DNA of 64,000 nt from Bacillota bacterium (GCA_023437365.1 JAEZGK010000098.1:1-64000); one strand, 5' to 3'. Counted from the first letter of the stretch, positions 7,888 through 16,980 are shown. Translations and numbers: made by a program. The notes: generated by a model not told the origin, from the letters alone.

Positions 7888-8232
7888 ATGCCGTATATCA
7901 GTACGAAAGTTTCCGTATCCTTATCCAAGGAGAAGGAAGAGAATATCAAGAAGAAATTAGGAGAGGCGATTGCTCTTATCCCAGGTAAGTCCGAGCAGTG
8001 GTTGATGGTTTCTTTTGAGGACAACTGCTCTCTCTATTTTAAAGGATCGGCCGAAAAGCCGATGGCTTTTGTTGAGGTCAAATTATTCGGCAAATCCACG
8101 AAGGATGCCTATCAGAAGGTGACAGTAAGAATCACGGCCATTATGCAGGAAGAACTGAATATTTCGGCAGATTGTGTTTATATCACCTACACCGAGGTAG
8201 AGCATTGGGGATGGAACGGAAGTAACTTTTGA
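7888..8232 (+). CDS. MIF-like tautomerase (phenylpyruvate tautomerase family)
   Basis: A 114-residue protein of the macrophage migration inhibitory factor fold, the normal length for the family. After Met removal it begins with Pro2, the catalytic base of tautomerases. The C terminus has the family signature VYITYTEVEHWGWNGSNF. Members keto-enol tautomerise phenylpyruvate-like compounds and act as cytoplasmic trimers; the physiological substrate in bacteria is usually unknown. ATG 7888 follows AAAGGA (7874-7879). It stands alone between the folT terminator and the PFK promoter. Confidence 0.88.
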   Translation: MPYISTKVSVSLSKEKEENIKKKLGEAIALIPGKSEQWLMVSFEDNCSLYFKGSAEKPMAFVEVKLFGKSTKDAYQKVTVRITAIMQEELNISADCVYITYTEVEHWGWNGSNF

Positions 8233-8261
8233 GGCAAGCTGATCGGAATTGGTTTAGTGAC

Positions 8262-8291
8262 TTGACTAATTGACGGTAGCCGTGCTAAAAT
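8262..8291 (+). promoter_or_regulatory. Promoter of pfp
   Basis: -35 TTGACT at 8262-8267, 18-bp spacer, -10 TAAAAT at 8286-8291. A second TTGACG at 8270-8275 is too close to pair with this -10. Confidence 0.5.
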
Positions 8292-8341
8292 GAGGTAATT
8301 AGGTTTTTGGATATCTAACAACCTGTTAAGGAGGAAATCAA

Positions 8342-9562
8342 ATGAATAATTTGCTGGTAGCACAATCCGGAGGACCTACCGCTGCAATCAATGCAACGTT
8401 AGCCGGTGTACTGCAGGGAGTCCGTGCAAGCGGAAAAGTTGATAAGGTATATGGGGCAAAGAATGGTATTGAGGGAGCAATCAAGGATCAGCTGATTGAC
8501 TTAAACGAAGTAGTCAGAGATACAAAGGCGATGGACACACTGATGTACACCCCTTCCTCAGCACTAGGCACCTGTCGCTATAAGATGAAGGATTGGCGTA
8601 AGGACGAGGAGCCCTATAAGAAAATAATCGAGACCTTTTATAAGTATGAAATTAAATATTTTATTTATATCGGCGGCAATGATTCCATGGATACCGTGGA
8701 TAAGCTTTCCGAATATTGCAGCTTAAATAATCATGATTTCATTATCATGGGAGCTCCTAAGACAGTTGATAATGATTTGAATCTTACCGATCATAGTCCT
8801 GGCTTTGGATCGGCAGCAAAATATATTGCAACCACAATTTCCGAGCTGGCTTGTGACATCGGGGCCTATGATATTCCGGCTGTTACGATCGTTGAGATCA
8901 TGGGAAGAAATGCCGGCTGGCTTACCGCTTCAGCTGCACTTTCCAGACTGAACGGTGGATCGGGAGCGGATCTGATTTACCTCTGTGAGAAGGATTTTGA
9001 CAATGCAAGATTTATCAGCGATGTGAGAGAGAAGCTGTCGGTGAAACCGGGAATTCTGGTGGCTGTCAGTGAAGGTGTCAAGGACAGCGCAGGTAATTAC
9101 GTATCAGATCAGATCTCCAGTGGAGCAGTTGATAATTTTGGTCATAAATACATTGCAGGAGCTGCACGTGCACTTGAACAACTGATCAGAAACGAAATCG
9201 GCTGTAAGGTTCGTTCCATAGAGCTGAATCTGATGCAGAGAGCGGCTGCTCATATCGCAAGTGAAACAGATATTACAGAATCTCTTATGTTGGGTCAGAA
9301 GGCACTTGCCTGTGCTCTCGACGGGGTGACCGGTAGGATGGCGGCGATCAAGAGATTAAGTGATGAACCTTACCGTGTAGAATTCATTTCTGTTCCTGTC
9401 AATGAAGTTGCCAACCATGAGAAGACAGTTCCTTTGGACTGGATTACTCCGGATGGTCATGATGTGACGAAAGAGCTGATGGCATATATGAAGCCTTTGA
9501 TTCAGGGAGAAACCAATGTGAAATACCAGAATGGTATTCCACTTCAGATTAAACTCTATTAA
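8342..9562 (+). CDS. pfp: Pyrophosphate-dependent 6-phosphofructokinase
   Basis: A 406-residue phosphofructokinase that converts fructose 6-phosphate to fructose 1,6-bisphosphate in glycolysis. Two diagnostic positions point to pyrophosphate rather than ATP as phosphoryl donor: GGNDS at residues 111-115 places Asp114 where ATP enzymes have Gly, and PKTVDND at 139-145 has Lys140 where ATP enzymes have Gly (PGTIDND). The catalytic Asp pair of TVDND and the substrate-binding MGRNAGW are intact. PPi-PFK is reversible and saves ATP, common in anaerobic cellulolytic or saccharolytic clostridia. The ribosome-binding site is AAGGAGG. The gene ends before a strong hairpin shared with the convergent hydrolase gene. 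Confidence 0.92.
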   Translation: MNNLLVAQSGGPTAAINATLAGVLQGVRASGKVDKVYGAKNGIEGAIKDQLIDLNEVVRDTKAMDTLMYTPSSALGTCRYKMKDWRKDEEPYKKIIETFYKYEIKYFIYIGGNDSMDTVDKLSEYCSLNNHDFIIMGAPKTVDNDLNLTDHSPGFGSAAKYIATTISELACDIGAYDIPAVTIVEIMGRNAGWLTASAALSRLNGGSGADLIYLCEKDFDNARFISDVREKLSVKPGILVAVSEGVKDSAGNYVSDQISSGAVDNFGHKYIAGAARALEQLIRNEIGCKVRSIELNLMQRAAAHIASETDITESLMLGQKALACALDGVTGRMAAIKRLSDEPYRVEFISVPVNEVANHEKTVPLDWITPDGHDVTKELMAYMKPLIQGETNVKYQNGIPLQIKLY

Positions 9563-9602
9563 TTATGCTGTATATTCCGGAATGGATGACCGGGAATTAC
9601 AT

Positions 9603-9633
9603 GAGGGCTGCCGTAGGATCTACGGCAGCCCTC
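9603..9633. terminator. Bidirectional terminator hairpin between pfp and the SleB-type hydrolase
   Basis: A perfect 14-bp stem, GAGGGCTGCCGTAG with CTACGGCAGCCCTC and a three-base loop. It lies between two convergent genes and has no long T-run on either side, so it probably serves both weakly or acts as an mRNA-end stabiliser. Confidence 0.75.
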
Positions 9634-9641
9634 GAATATTC

Positions 9642-10922
9642 TTACCAAAATAACTGGTCATCAATCTTTACAGCACTGTCCCTCTTGTGATAGCCCTTCC
9701 GGACTGCTGATCTATAGGAGTGAAAATACAGGCGTGAGCCAATGTTGTTCGAGCCCGACAAGGCAGCCCTGGCAGCCTTAATGGAGAGCTTCTGTGACCA
9801 GGAGCCGTAGTTTTCATAGTTGTTCAGCTGCTTTTCAAGAGATCCGCTTCGGGCAACTGAAAACTGACCGGACTGATAGATGACTGCTTTCATGCTGTCA
9901 GGATATTTTGATGATTTTATACGGTTCAATACGATATTGGCAACAGCTAATTTTCCCTCATAGGACTGGTTGCCTGCTTCTGCATGTACCAGACAGGCTA
10001 AGAGCTTAAGCTCATCGCGGGAATAATCGACAGCCTCCTGCTGCTTGATTGCCGTCTCTTCCTTTGCTCTTTCCTCAGCTTGCAGCTGAAGCAGCTCTGC
10101 TTCCTCTTCCTTTGATATTGCTTTTCTAAAATTTACTGTCATTGCGACATATTCACGCATGACATAACCTGTAACCTTATCATCCGGGATGTCGATTTTC
10201 ACCCATTCATCATCTGATTCAAGCACCGGATAAACCTCGCCCCGGTAGATGACACTCAGCTTGTTTGAGGTTTTATCTTTGGATGCCCGGACATTCAGAC
10301 CATCTGTATCGACTTGTATGCTTCTTTCTCCGTATTTCTCAATCAACTCCTCATCAGAGATCTGGGTCTTTAAGAATTCAGACTTGATATATCCCTTCAC
10401 ACTTCCGGATTCTACATAGTACCATTCACCGTGAGTTTTTAATATCTCAGCAGCAGAACCCTGATAAAGCTTACCAAGAATTTCGCTATCTGTAGAGGCT
10501 TCCTCTCTGATATTAACAAAGTCACCGGCAATAGAGATTCCGATATCGGCATAGAGAGAACGCTCCGGCTTTGGGGCAATATCCTTCGGGAGCTCTTCAG
10601 AGACGTTGGCCTTTGCTGTTTCCTGCACGACCTCTGTGACAGACGGCTCTGTCAAAACCGGTATTTCTGTGGGAGCCGGTGTTACCGATGGTTCCTCCTG
10701 TGAAGGTTCAGAAGGAAGGGCTGTACTGTAGGAAAATAGTTCGATATTATCGATATCTGCAGATACAGTCGCATCTGCAAGTACGGGTGAGGATTCCTTT
10801 ATTAGCGGCTCCGGTGGCTCCTCTATAGAGTTCCAGGAAGTCGGTATATTAAAAATTGCGGATAGACAAAAAACAGATAAAAAAACTATTGTGGACACTA
10901 AGGCACTTTTTTTCTTATTCAT
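9642..10922 (-). CDS. SH3b-domain cell wall hydrolase, SleB/CwlJ-type catalytic domain
   Basis: A 426-residue exported protein. A hydrophobic N-terminal segment (residues 7-25) is a signal peptide or anchor, followed by a Pro/Glu/Thr-rich linker to about residue 120. Two bacterial SH3 domains follow (about 130-190 and 200-260; GDFVNIREEASTDSEI and TDGLNVRASKDKTSNK). A short Glu-rich helix leads to a Hydrolase_2 domain (about 300-426) starting LLACLVHAEAGNQSYEGK, the type found in spore-cortex lytic enzymes SleB and CwlJ. It probably cleaves peptidoglycan. It shares its SH3 module with the NlpC/P60 protein at 38.5 kb. A role in germination is not implied by this domain alone. Confidence 0.87.
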   Translation of the reverse strand: MNKKKSALVSTIVFLSVFCLSAIFNIPTSWNSIEEPPEPLIKESSPVLADATVSADIDNIELFSYSTALPSEPSQEEPSVTPAPTEIPVLTEPSVTEVVQETAKANVSEELPKDIAPKPERSLYADIGISIAGDFVNIREEASTDSEILGKLYQGSAAEILKTHGEWYYVESGSVKGYIKSEFLKTQISDEELIEKYGERSIQVDTDGLNVRASKDKTSNKLSVIYRGEVYPVLESDDEWVKIDIPDDKVTGYVMREYVAMTVNFRKAISKEEEAELLQLQAEERAKEETAIKQQEAVDYSRDELKLLACLVHAEAGNQSYEGKLAVANIVLNRIKSSKYPDSMKAVIYQSGQFSVARSGSLEKQLNNYENYGSWSQKLSIKAARAALSGSNNIGSRLYFHSYRSAVRKGYHKRDSAVKIDDQLFW

Positions 10923-11106
10923 TCCTTTTTCCCTCTGAATAGTTCGAATTGCATTTCAATCGCTATTATACAGGAAAACAGAGGTAAAATCAACCCTTTT
11001 GAGTCAAATATGGAAATAAATGACAAATAACGACATGAAAAGTAAAAATCCACCCGAAATACCTAAGTAAGCATGAGGTAAACGGGCGGACATACTGTAT
11101 AATATA

Positions 11107-11832
11107 TTAATTTCCGGAAGTAATTGCTAAAGTATCATTTATCGTCTGTTGAATTCTGGAGGCAACCAATTCTGCGATTTCAGTTGATTTCAAGTCTTTA
11201 TAATCCTCGTAATACAATGGCTTCAGATAAATGATCTTAACGGTGGTTTTTCTTATGCTGTTAATATCAAAGGGCTTAAAGGAATCAATTAAAGCCACAG
11301 GTACGATGGGGCATTTTGCATTCATTGCACTTTTGAAGCTGCCGCCTTTAAACTCCAATAAATTGTTGCCGTTTCTGGAGCGGGTTCCTTCGGCGAAAAT
11401 CAGGAAGTTTTCACCATTCTTCACGCGGCGGGTCATATTCATAATCACCTGCATGGACTGTCTGATGTCCTCACGGTCGATGATCTCAGCCTGTAACAGC
11501 TGAATGACCTGCTTCAGAAGAATAGTATCCTTGACTTCCTTCTTCATGACGGTGACCAGAGGACGTTCGTGGGTCTCGATAAAAGCAAGAGCATCAAACA
11601 ACCCCTGGTGATTCGGAAACATGACATAACCTGTCTCCTTGGGGAGGTTTTCAATTCCCAGACATTCGACCCGTACGCGTCCGCGCCTGTTTACGATCGG
11701 AACGAGTTTATGGAGGTAAGCATAGCGTGTAGCGGCATCAAATTTATCTGTATTGCAAAGCTGAGCAATGTGAAATAGCCAGTAAGGCAAATTAAGTAAG
11801 CTTCGAAGTACCATCAATGCGATTCTCATCAT
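11107..11832 (-). CDS. plsC: 1-acyl-sn-glycerol-3-phosphate acyltransferase
   Basis: A 241-residue membrane-associated acyltransferase that makes phosphatidic acid from lysophosphatidic acid. The catalytic HX4D motif is NHQGLFD (H75, D80), the glycerophosphate-binding motif is EGTRS at 148-152, and the later block is VPVALID. An N-terminal hydrophobic stretch fits membrane attachment. Two adjacent ATG codons (11832, 11829) can serve as start, preceded by AAGGAAG. It lies 48 bp after the sigma-factor gene on the same strand and may share its transcript. Confidence 0.9.
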   Translation of the reverse strand: MMRIALMVLRSLLNLPYWLFHIAQLCNTDKFDAATRYAYLHKLVPIVNRRGRVRVECLGIENLPKETGYVMFPNHQGLFDALAFIETHERPLVTVMKKEVKDTILLKQVIQLLQAEIIDREDIRQSMQVIMNMTRRVKNGENFLIFAEGTRSRNGNNLLEFKGGSFKSAMNAKCPIVPVALIDSFKPFDINSIRKTTVKIIYLKPLYYEDYKDLKSTEIAELVASRIQQTINDTLAITSGN

Positions 11833-11880
11833 CTACACTTCCTTCCTTGAATGTATATACACGAACCGGATTTATGGCTG

Positions 11881-13005
11881 CTAAATCACATCATAGCCTT
11901 TCAGCAACTTAGCACGGCTGGGATGTCTGAGTTTCCGTAATGCCTTAGCCTCAATCTGGCGGATACGTTCGCGGGTAACATTGAATTCTTTACCAACCTC
12001 TTCTAAGGTACGGCTTCTGCCATCCTTGAGGCCGAAGCGAAGGATTAATACACGCTGTTCTCTGTCAGTCAGAGTATCCAATAATTTGGTGATCTGATCT
12101 CTTAGGATGGAGTAAGAGGCAGCGTCCTCCGGTCCCATCATGGAATCGTCACTGATAAAATCACCGAGATGACTGTCATCCTCTTCTCCGATTGGCGTAT
12201 CCAGAGAGATTGGGTCTGCGGAGACTTTAAGAATCTCTCGGACCTTTTCGATCGGAAGGCTCATGGCATCTGCCAGCTCCTGCTCGGTAGGTTCTCTTCC
12301 GAGTTCCTGCAGTAGATTACGGGACACGCGGTAAGTCTTGTTGATAACCTCCGACATATGTACAGGAATTCTTATGGTACGGGACTGGTCAGCTATAGAT
12401 CTCGTAATTGCCTGACGAATCCACCAGGTGGCATAGGTACTGAACTTATATCCCTTCGTATAATCGAACTTTTCGACTGCCTTTATCAGACCAAGGTTGC
12501 CTTCCTGTATCAAATCAAGAAAGGAGAGTCCTCTTCCGACATAACGCTTTGCGATGCTGACAACCAGTCTTAGGTTGGATTCGGCAAGCAGCTTCTTGGA
12601 AATCTCATCCCCATCAGCGATTTTTTTGGCGAGCTCTACTTCATCCGTAAGCGTGAGCAACGGATAACCGCCAATCTCCTTTAAGTAAAGATGAACCGGG
12701 TCATCTGACATGGAATAGGAGGAACTGGCTAAGACTTCCACTTCGGATTGTGCGTCATCGGAGTCATCATCCATCTCCAACAAAATATCGTCTGTAGGCT
12801 CCTCCTCTTCGTTGTTGCTTAAGACAACGACATTATAGGCCTCCAAACGTTCATATATCTTATCTATCTGATTGTTATCCAAATTAAGTTCACTAATCAG
12901 GGTATTAACCTTTTCAGCTTCAATGATACCCTTTTGTCTATTGGCAAAAGCGATCAATTCATGAAACTTGTCCTCTAACACATCATGTGCGGTTTGATCA
13001 TTCAT
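11881..13005 (-). CDS. rpoD: RNA polymerase sigma-70 factor, RpoD/SigA type
   Basis: A 374-residue primary-type sigma factor. It has a short acidic region 1.1 (residues 1-95), region 1.2 ([12 protein letters not shown]), region 2 with the -10 recognition helix ([16 protein letters not shown]), region 3 ([27 protein letters not shown]) and region 4 with the -35 helix-turn-helix ([30 protein letters not shown]). The C terminus ends LLKGYDVI instead of the common KLKDFLE-like ending. The start follows a GGAGG site. It is not next to dnaG, the usual neighbour of rpoD; plsC follows and trpB2 precedes. It may be the housekeeping factor or a second SigA-like paralogue. Confidence 0.88.
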   Translation of the reverse strand: MNDQTAHDVLEDKFHELIAFANRQKGIIEAEKVNTLISELNLDNNQIDKIYERLEAYNVVVLSNNEEEEPTDDILLEMDDDSDDAQSEVEVLASSSYSMSDDPVHLYLKEIGGYPLLTLTDEVELAKKIADGDEISKKLLAESNLRLVVSIAKRYVGRGLSFLDLIQEGNLGLIKAVEKFDYTKGYKFSTYATWWIRQAITRSIADQSRTIRIPVHMSEVINKTYRVSRNLLQELGREPTEQELADAMSLPIEKVREILKVSADPISLDTPIGEEDDSHLGDFISDDSMMGPEDAASYSILRDQITKLLDTLTDREQRVLILRFGLKDGRSRTLEEVGKEFNVTRERIRQIEAKALRKLRHPSRAKLLKGYDVI

Positions 13006-13188
13006 TATGGTTCCTCCATCTGGTTAAAAAAATTGCATAACCAACATTATATCATAAGAAAAGGTAGAAGGAAATAAAAATTAATTGAAATTTCGTAGAA
13101 AACAGAACTGCCCTTCATTGGAAAAGGAGGCGTTATGCAACACCTCCCTTTCCTTATCTATTTTATTTCCAATTGGAGAAGAGTATGG

Positions 13189-14568
13189 CTATTGAATTCC
13201 CGGGATCTTCGGAAGCTCATCAAAGCCTCTTTGAAGATCCTCATCACTAGGGATATAATCCGTCATTGAACCATTTAAGTAAGCATTGTAAGCAGTCATA
13301 TCAAAGTATCCTGTACCGGTCAGACCAAAGAGAATGGTTTTTGCTTCGCCGGTTTCTTTACATTTTAACGCTTCATCAATCGCTGTACGGATAGCGTGGG
13401 AGGATTCCGGTGCCGGCAGGATGGTTTCCTGTTTAGCGAAGAATACAGCGGCTTCAAATACCTTGGTCTGTTCAACAGCGACAGCCTCCATATAACCGTC
13501 ATGGTACAGCTTGGACAGAATCGGTGACATTCCGTGATATCTCAAGCCACCGGCGTGATTGGCGGAGGGCATGAAGCTGCTTCCTAGGGTATACATCTTT
13601 GCGAGTGGGGTAACTTTACCGGTGTCACAGAAGTCATAAGCATACCTGCCGCGAGTAAAGGAAGGGCAGGAAGCAGGCTCAACCGCTACTATTCTCGGAT
13701 TAGCCTTCCCGAGTAATTTATCCTGCATGAAAGGAGCAATCAACCCACCCAAATTAGAACCGCCGCCTGCGCAGCCAATGACGATATCAGGATATTCGTC
13801 CAGCATTTCCATAGCAAGCTTTGATTCAAGACCGATGATGGATTGGTGAAGCAATACCTGGTTGAGTACGGAGCCTAAGACATAGCGGCAGCCGGGTGTG
13901 GTTACGGCCTTTTCGACTGCCTCGGAAATAGCACAGCCGAGACTTCCGCCCGTAGTCGGGTTCTTAGATAAAATCATTTTTCCCACATTTGTGGTATCGC
14001 TGGGGCTGGGAATGATATCGGCCCCAAAGGTCTGCATTACTGTTTTTCGGAACGGCTTCTGCTCATAGGAAACCTTAACCATGAAAACTGTCAACGGAAG
14101 ATTATAATAAGAACAAGCTTCGGAAAGAGCGGTACCCCACTGACCGGCACCTGTCTCGGTCGTCAGAGAGGTCAGACCCTGCTCCTTTGCATAATATGCC
14201 TGAGCAATGGCTGAATTCAGCTTATGGCTTCCGGAGGTGTTGTTCCCTTCAAACTTATAATAGATCTTTGCAGGTGTGCCCAAAGCCTTCTCCAGATTAT
14301 ATGCACGAATCAGGGGAGAAGGACGGTACATCTTATAGAAATCCTGAACCTCCTCCGGGATATCAAAATATCTGGTGGTGCTATCCATCTCCTGCATGGC
14401 CAGCTGCTCACAAAAGACGGGATAAAGATCCTCAACCTTAGCCGGCTGATTGGTAGCAGGATTCAGGATAGGAGCGGGCTGCTCCTTCATATCTGCTCTC
14501 AGATTGTACCATTGCTTCGGCATCTGATCCTCGGTTAGGTATAGTCTGTGCGGAACTTTCTTTGACAT
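13189..14568 (-). CDS. trpB: Tryptophan synthase beta chain, TrpB2 type
   Basis: A 459-residue PLP enzyme that condenses indole with serine to tryptophan. The N-terminal extension and motifs match the long TrpB2 group: PLP lysine K116 in TSGSHKLNSA, ETGAGQWGTAL, and the phosphate-binding glycine loop CAGGGSNLGG. No trpA is nearby; TrpB2 proteins usually work without an alpha partner, possibly salvaging free indole. The start is preceded by AAAGGAG. A Trp-specific T-box upstream on the same strand ties expression to tRNA-Trp charging. I use the symbol trpB for function; the subgroup is TrpB2. Confidence 0.9.
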   Translation of the reverse strand: MSKKVPHRLYLTEDQMPKQWYNLRADMKEQPAPILNPATNQPAKVEDLYPVFCEQLAMQEMDSTTRYFDIPEEVQDFYKMYRPSPLIRAYNLEKALGTPAKIYYKFEGNNTSGSHKLNSAIAQAYYAKEQGLTSLTTETGAGQWGTALSEACSYYNLPLTVFMVKVSYEQKPFRKTVMQTFGADIIPSPSDTTNVGKMILSKNPTTGGSLGCAISEAVEKAVTTPGCRYVLGSVLNQVLLHQSIIGLESKLAMEMLDEYPDIVIGCAGGGSNLGGLIAPFMQDKLLGKANPRIVAVEPASCPSFTRGRYAYDFCDTGKVTPLAKMYTLGSSFMPSANHAGGLRYHGMSPILSKLYHDGYMEAVAVEQTKVFEAAVFFAKQETILPAPESSHAIRTAIDEALKCKETGEAKTILFGLTGTGYFDMTAYNAYLNGSMTDYIPSDEDLQRGFDELPKIPGIQ

Positions 14569-14705
14569 GATTACATTCTCCTTTCAATTCATTGATCATA
14601 TTCGCATTTATATAGATGCCACTCAGGCATTGGGACTTGGTTGACAGTCAAGCAGTATCCATCACCCTGTAATTAATAATTATTCAAGGTGATTCTGAAA
14701 AAAAG

Positions 14706-14995
14706 GTATAAAAAAAGCCCCTGCCTCAGTAATTCTACTGGGACAAAAGCTTAGAAAACTTCTGCGGTACCACCCGGTTTGGTGCAAAGCACCCTCTCAG
14801 TTCATATACGTGTATATATATGCTTCCTTGTTAACGGATGAAGTTTCCGTTGGGCATTACTTGACAACTGTCTTTCTTCCCACCCTCGTAAGTCCATTCA
14901 ATACTGCGTTATTACCGCAATCCCACCACCTGCGGCTCTCTGAGAATAATGTGCCATATTTACTCTTCTTACTCAACGGTTTAAATTATTTAATG
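14706..14995 (-). promoter_or_regulatory. T-box riboswitch, tryptophan specifier (UGG), ahead of trpB2
   Basis: On the minus strand the leader reads, in order: stem I opening GTTGAGTAAGAAGAGTA near 14960, the apical AGAGAGCCGCAGGTGGTGGG block, a specifier loop GAA-TGG-A (codon at + strand 14896-14894), the T-box GGGTGGTACCGCAG at 14775-14762, and a terminator (AGTA/TACT-closed hairpin at about 14745-14712, then seven T). It reads the same codon as the leader upstream of trpX. Uncharged tRNA-Trp should turn trpB2 on. Confidence 0.93.
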
Positions 14996-15003
14996 TTTAA
15001 ATC

Positions 15004-15032
15004 AGTATATACATTTTTCTGGAAATTGTCAA
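15004..15032 (-). promoter_or_regulatory. SigA promoter of the trpB2 T-box leader
   Basis: On the minus strand, -35 TTGACA (15032-15027), exactly 17 bp, and -10 TATACT (15009-15004). Transcription would begin at about 14997, directly ahead of the T-box. Confidence 0.85.
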
Positions 15033-15161
15033 CTGTATATTTATTAATTTTTTACTCTTTGTTGATTTTCCAATCTCGATATGGTTTTCTACAGGGGTTG
15101 CTATATAATTAAATTAGGAGAATTCCCCATAAATCTATAATCAAGTAACGGAGGGAAAAAG

Positions 15162-16175
15162 ATGTCTACGAAGTACGAAAATATTAATATCATAAGTACA
15201 GGAACCTACCATCCAAACAATAAAGTAGATAATGGTTATTTTATTGAACACTTCAGTAAGTTGGGGATGGAGGTATCGGGACTCTTGAAGCATCTGGAGA
15301 GAGAATACAGATATCTTTCCGATGATCCGGAGGAAACCGTCATATCTATGGGCTATAAAGCAAGTGTAAAGGCATTACAGGAGGCTGGATTGGAGGTTGA
15401 GGATATCGATCTCCTGGTATTTGCAACAGATACACCGGAGTACACCTCACCCGCCAACGCTGTAAAAGTATTGGACATGTTCGGAGGGGTAAAAATAAAG
15501 ATGGCATATGACACCAATACCAATTGCCTTGGTATGGTTACAGCCATTGACCAGGCCAGCAGAATTCTGATGACGAATAAAAGATTTAAAAGAGCTCTGG
15601 TTGTAGGTGGTATATTATTCAGTTCAGTTAGTAATCAATACGATATCGTATCCTATTCGAATTTTGGTGATGCAGCTGCAGCAGTGGTTTTAGAGAAGGT
15701 GGAGGAGGAAGAGAGAAGAGGCTTTATCGATTCGGTCCATCTCGCGCAGACCTCGGAAAGTAATTACATATTGATGCCGAAGGTAGGTTTCTCCAAACTA
15801 ATCAGAGATGGAATTGAGAAGGAGGAAGATAAGAAATGGTCCTGGGAACCCTTTGACGGAAGCTTTATATCCGATGCCTGGGTGAACTTAATTCATGAAC
15901 TCACAGAGGATAACGGCATGGCCCCTTCCGATATAGACCATCTGATCTTTTCGCAGTTTACCATTCCTGATGCACGACTTGCATTGGAGAAGCTGGGATT
16001 GGAAGAAGACCGGACCACCTACGTTGGCAATGAATATGGATACACCGGTACGACAAGTCCCATTCTGGCGCTGGACAGGGCAATCAAGACGGAGAGAGTA
16101 AAGAAGGGAGATTATGTGACTCTGGCATCCATGGGATCCGGTTCGTTGATCAGCGTCCTTCTGTTTAAGCTATAA
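15162..16175 (+). CDS. Ketoacyl-ACP synthase III-family protein with altered catalytic triad
   Basis: A 337-residue thiolase-fold protein that aligns along its length with FabH-type synthases. The nucleophile is kept as Cys122 in DTNTNCLGM. The other two triad residues are not: the His of the usual PHQAN motif is Ser264 (FSQFT), and the Asn of the usual GNTSAAS motif is Tyr294 (GYTGTTSP). Their 30-residue spacing equals that of FabH, so the alignment is firm. A Cys-only enzyme may transfer acyl groups without decarboxylating malonyl-ACP. A -10-like TATAAT at 15104-15109 precedes it, with no good -35. It is monocistronic; no fatty-acid genes adjoin. Confidence 0.8.
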   Translation: MSTKYENINIISTGTYHPNNKVDNGYFIEHFSKLGMEVSGLLKHLEREYRYLSDDPEETVISMGYKASVKALQEAGLEVEDIDLLVFATDTPEYTSPANAVKVLDMFGGVKIKMAYDTNTNCLGMVTAIDQASRILMTNKRFKRALVVGGILFSSVSNQYDIVSYSNFGDAAAAVVLEKVEEEERRGFIDSVHLAQTSESNYILMPKVGFSKLIRDGIEKEEDKKWSWEPFDGSFISDAWVNLIHELTEDNGMAPSDIDHLIFSQFTIPDARLALEKLGLEEDRTTYVGNEYGYTGTTSPILALDRAIKTERVKKGDYVTLASMGSGSLISVLLFKL

Positions 16176-16188
16176 TGATAGAAAAACA

Positions 16189-16265
16189 CCCCATCTTTTA
16201 TAAGAGTTGCATTCTTAGCATCGGCGTTTGGGGGAATAAAATGCAACTTCTTGTGAAAGATGGGG
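16189..16265. terminator. Bidirectional terminator hairpin between convergent genes
   Basis: Outer stem CCCCATCTTT (16189-16198) with AAAGATGGGG (16256-16265), and an inner AGTTGCATT/AATGCAACT stem. It lies between the KAS III-like gene and the convergent small gene. Confidence 0.75.
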
Positions 16266-16272
16266 TTTGGAA

Positions 16273-16668
16273 TTACTTGCTTACTGCTAAAGCATCCTCA
16301 TAGTTATCTACATACTGTACGCTTTCAGTCCAGCCTGGGATATCTTTGCCAATTCTTTTGAATTGCTGAAGTGTAATGACGCTTCCCTTTGTTACAAGAA
16401 ATCTTGTTTTGAAGGGAACCTCCATATACTTTTGCAGCAGCGTACCCAGTAATGCAGCTACTTCAGGACTGGAGGGCTTTAAATCAGGAGCGTCAATAAC
16501 TAATGTGTAAGTATTTGCGGGAAGAGATTTGGTAACCTGGTCGTAATCCTTTAAGAAGGATTGACCATCTTCTACACTGAAGAACCCGGAAGCCTCAGCA
16601 TGAAAAACCTTGTTGATAGTGTCAGCAGTTAACTCGTAAGTGGATAATTTTCCTTGGTATTTTGCCAT
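16273..16668 (-). CDS. Conserved protein, possibly STAS/SpoIIAA-like
   Basis: A 131-residue soluble protein with a good ribosome-binding site (AAGGAGG) before ATG 16668. I do not recognise a named family with confidence. The alternating pattern (strand YTLVIDAPDL, helix EVAALLGTLLQKYM, strand FKTRFLVTKG) and size resemble SpoIIAA/STAS-like alpha-beta folds. No catalytic motif is evident. It is transcribed alone and faces the KAS III-like gene across a shared terminator. Function unknown. Confidence 0.6.
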   Translation of the reverse strand: MAKYQGKLSTYELTADTINKVFHAEASGFFSVEDGQSFLKDYDQVTKSLPANTYTLVIDAPDLKPSSPEVAALLGTLLQKYMEVPFKTRFLVTKGSVITLQQFKRIGKDIPGWTESVQYVDNYEDALAVSK

Positions 16669-16870
16669 AAAATGTGCCTCCTTAAGTATGTATAAAGTAA
16701 CAAATCTGATTTTACTATAAAATTATAACTAAATCAAGTAAAATTTTGCAAAATAATAGGAAAACAGGAAATAACAAGATTTAATGGCAAATTATTCAAG
16801 TAATTTTATCGAAATAGTTTTATTATTTTATATTATGTGCTAGAATTATATATTATAGGGGGTGCATCTT

Positions 16871-16900
16871 ATGAGTTTTAATTATGATACCGGCCAGTAA
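16871..16900 (+). CDS. Possible leader peptide (nine codons) ahead of the MFS transporter
   Basis: A short ORF, M-S-F-N-Y-D-T-G-Q-stop, with a strong Shine-Dalgarno run of G at 16858-16862, eight bases before ATG. A candidate extended -10 (TGC-TAGAAT, 16841-16846) would start transcription near 16853. The end of the ORF overlaps a small stem (GCCAG/CTGGC, about 16893-16908). The arrangement recalls translational attenuators of drug-efflux and erm genes, but the case rests only on position. The AT-rich stretch 16669-16840 holds nothing else I can name. Confidence 0.4.
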   Translation: MSFNYDTGQ

Positions 16901-16980
16901 CGCCTGGCTGTACGAGGTCCTCCAGATGAATAATGGCTATGAATGGACTATGAAAGATTCATTATTTATTGGAGGAACTT

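Noticed and set aside
14810..15112. 100-codon + strand ORF
   Set aside because: It lies antisense to the trpB2 T-box leader and its promoter, which explain the region better.
16273..16668. Anti-sigma factor antagonist SpoIIAA
   Set aside because: Only a vague fold resemblance; no conserved phosphorylatable Ser motif and no spoIIAB or sigma gene beside it.
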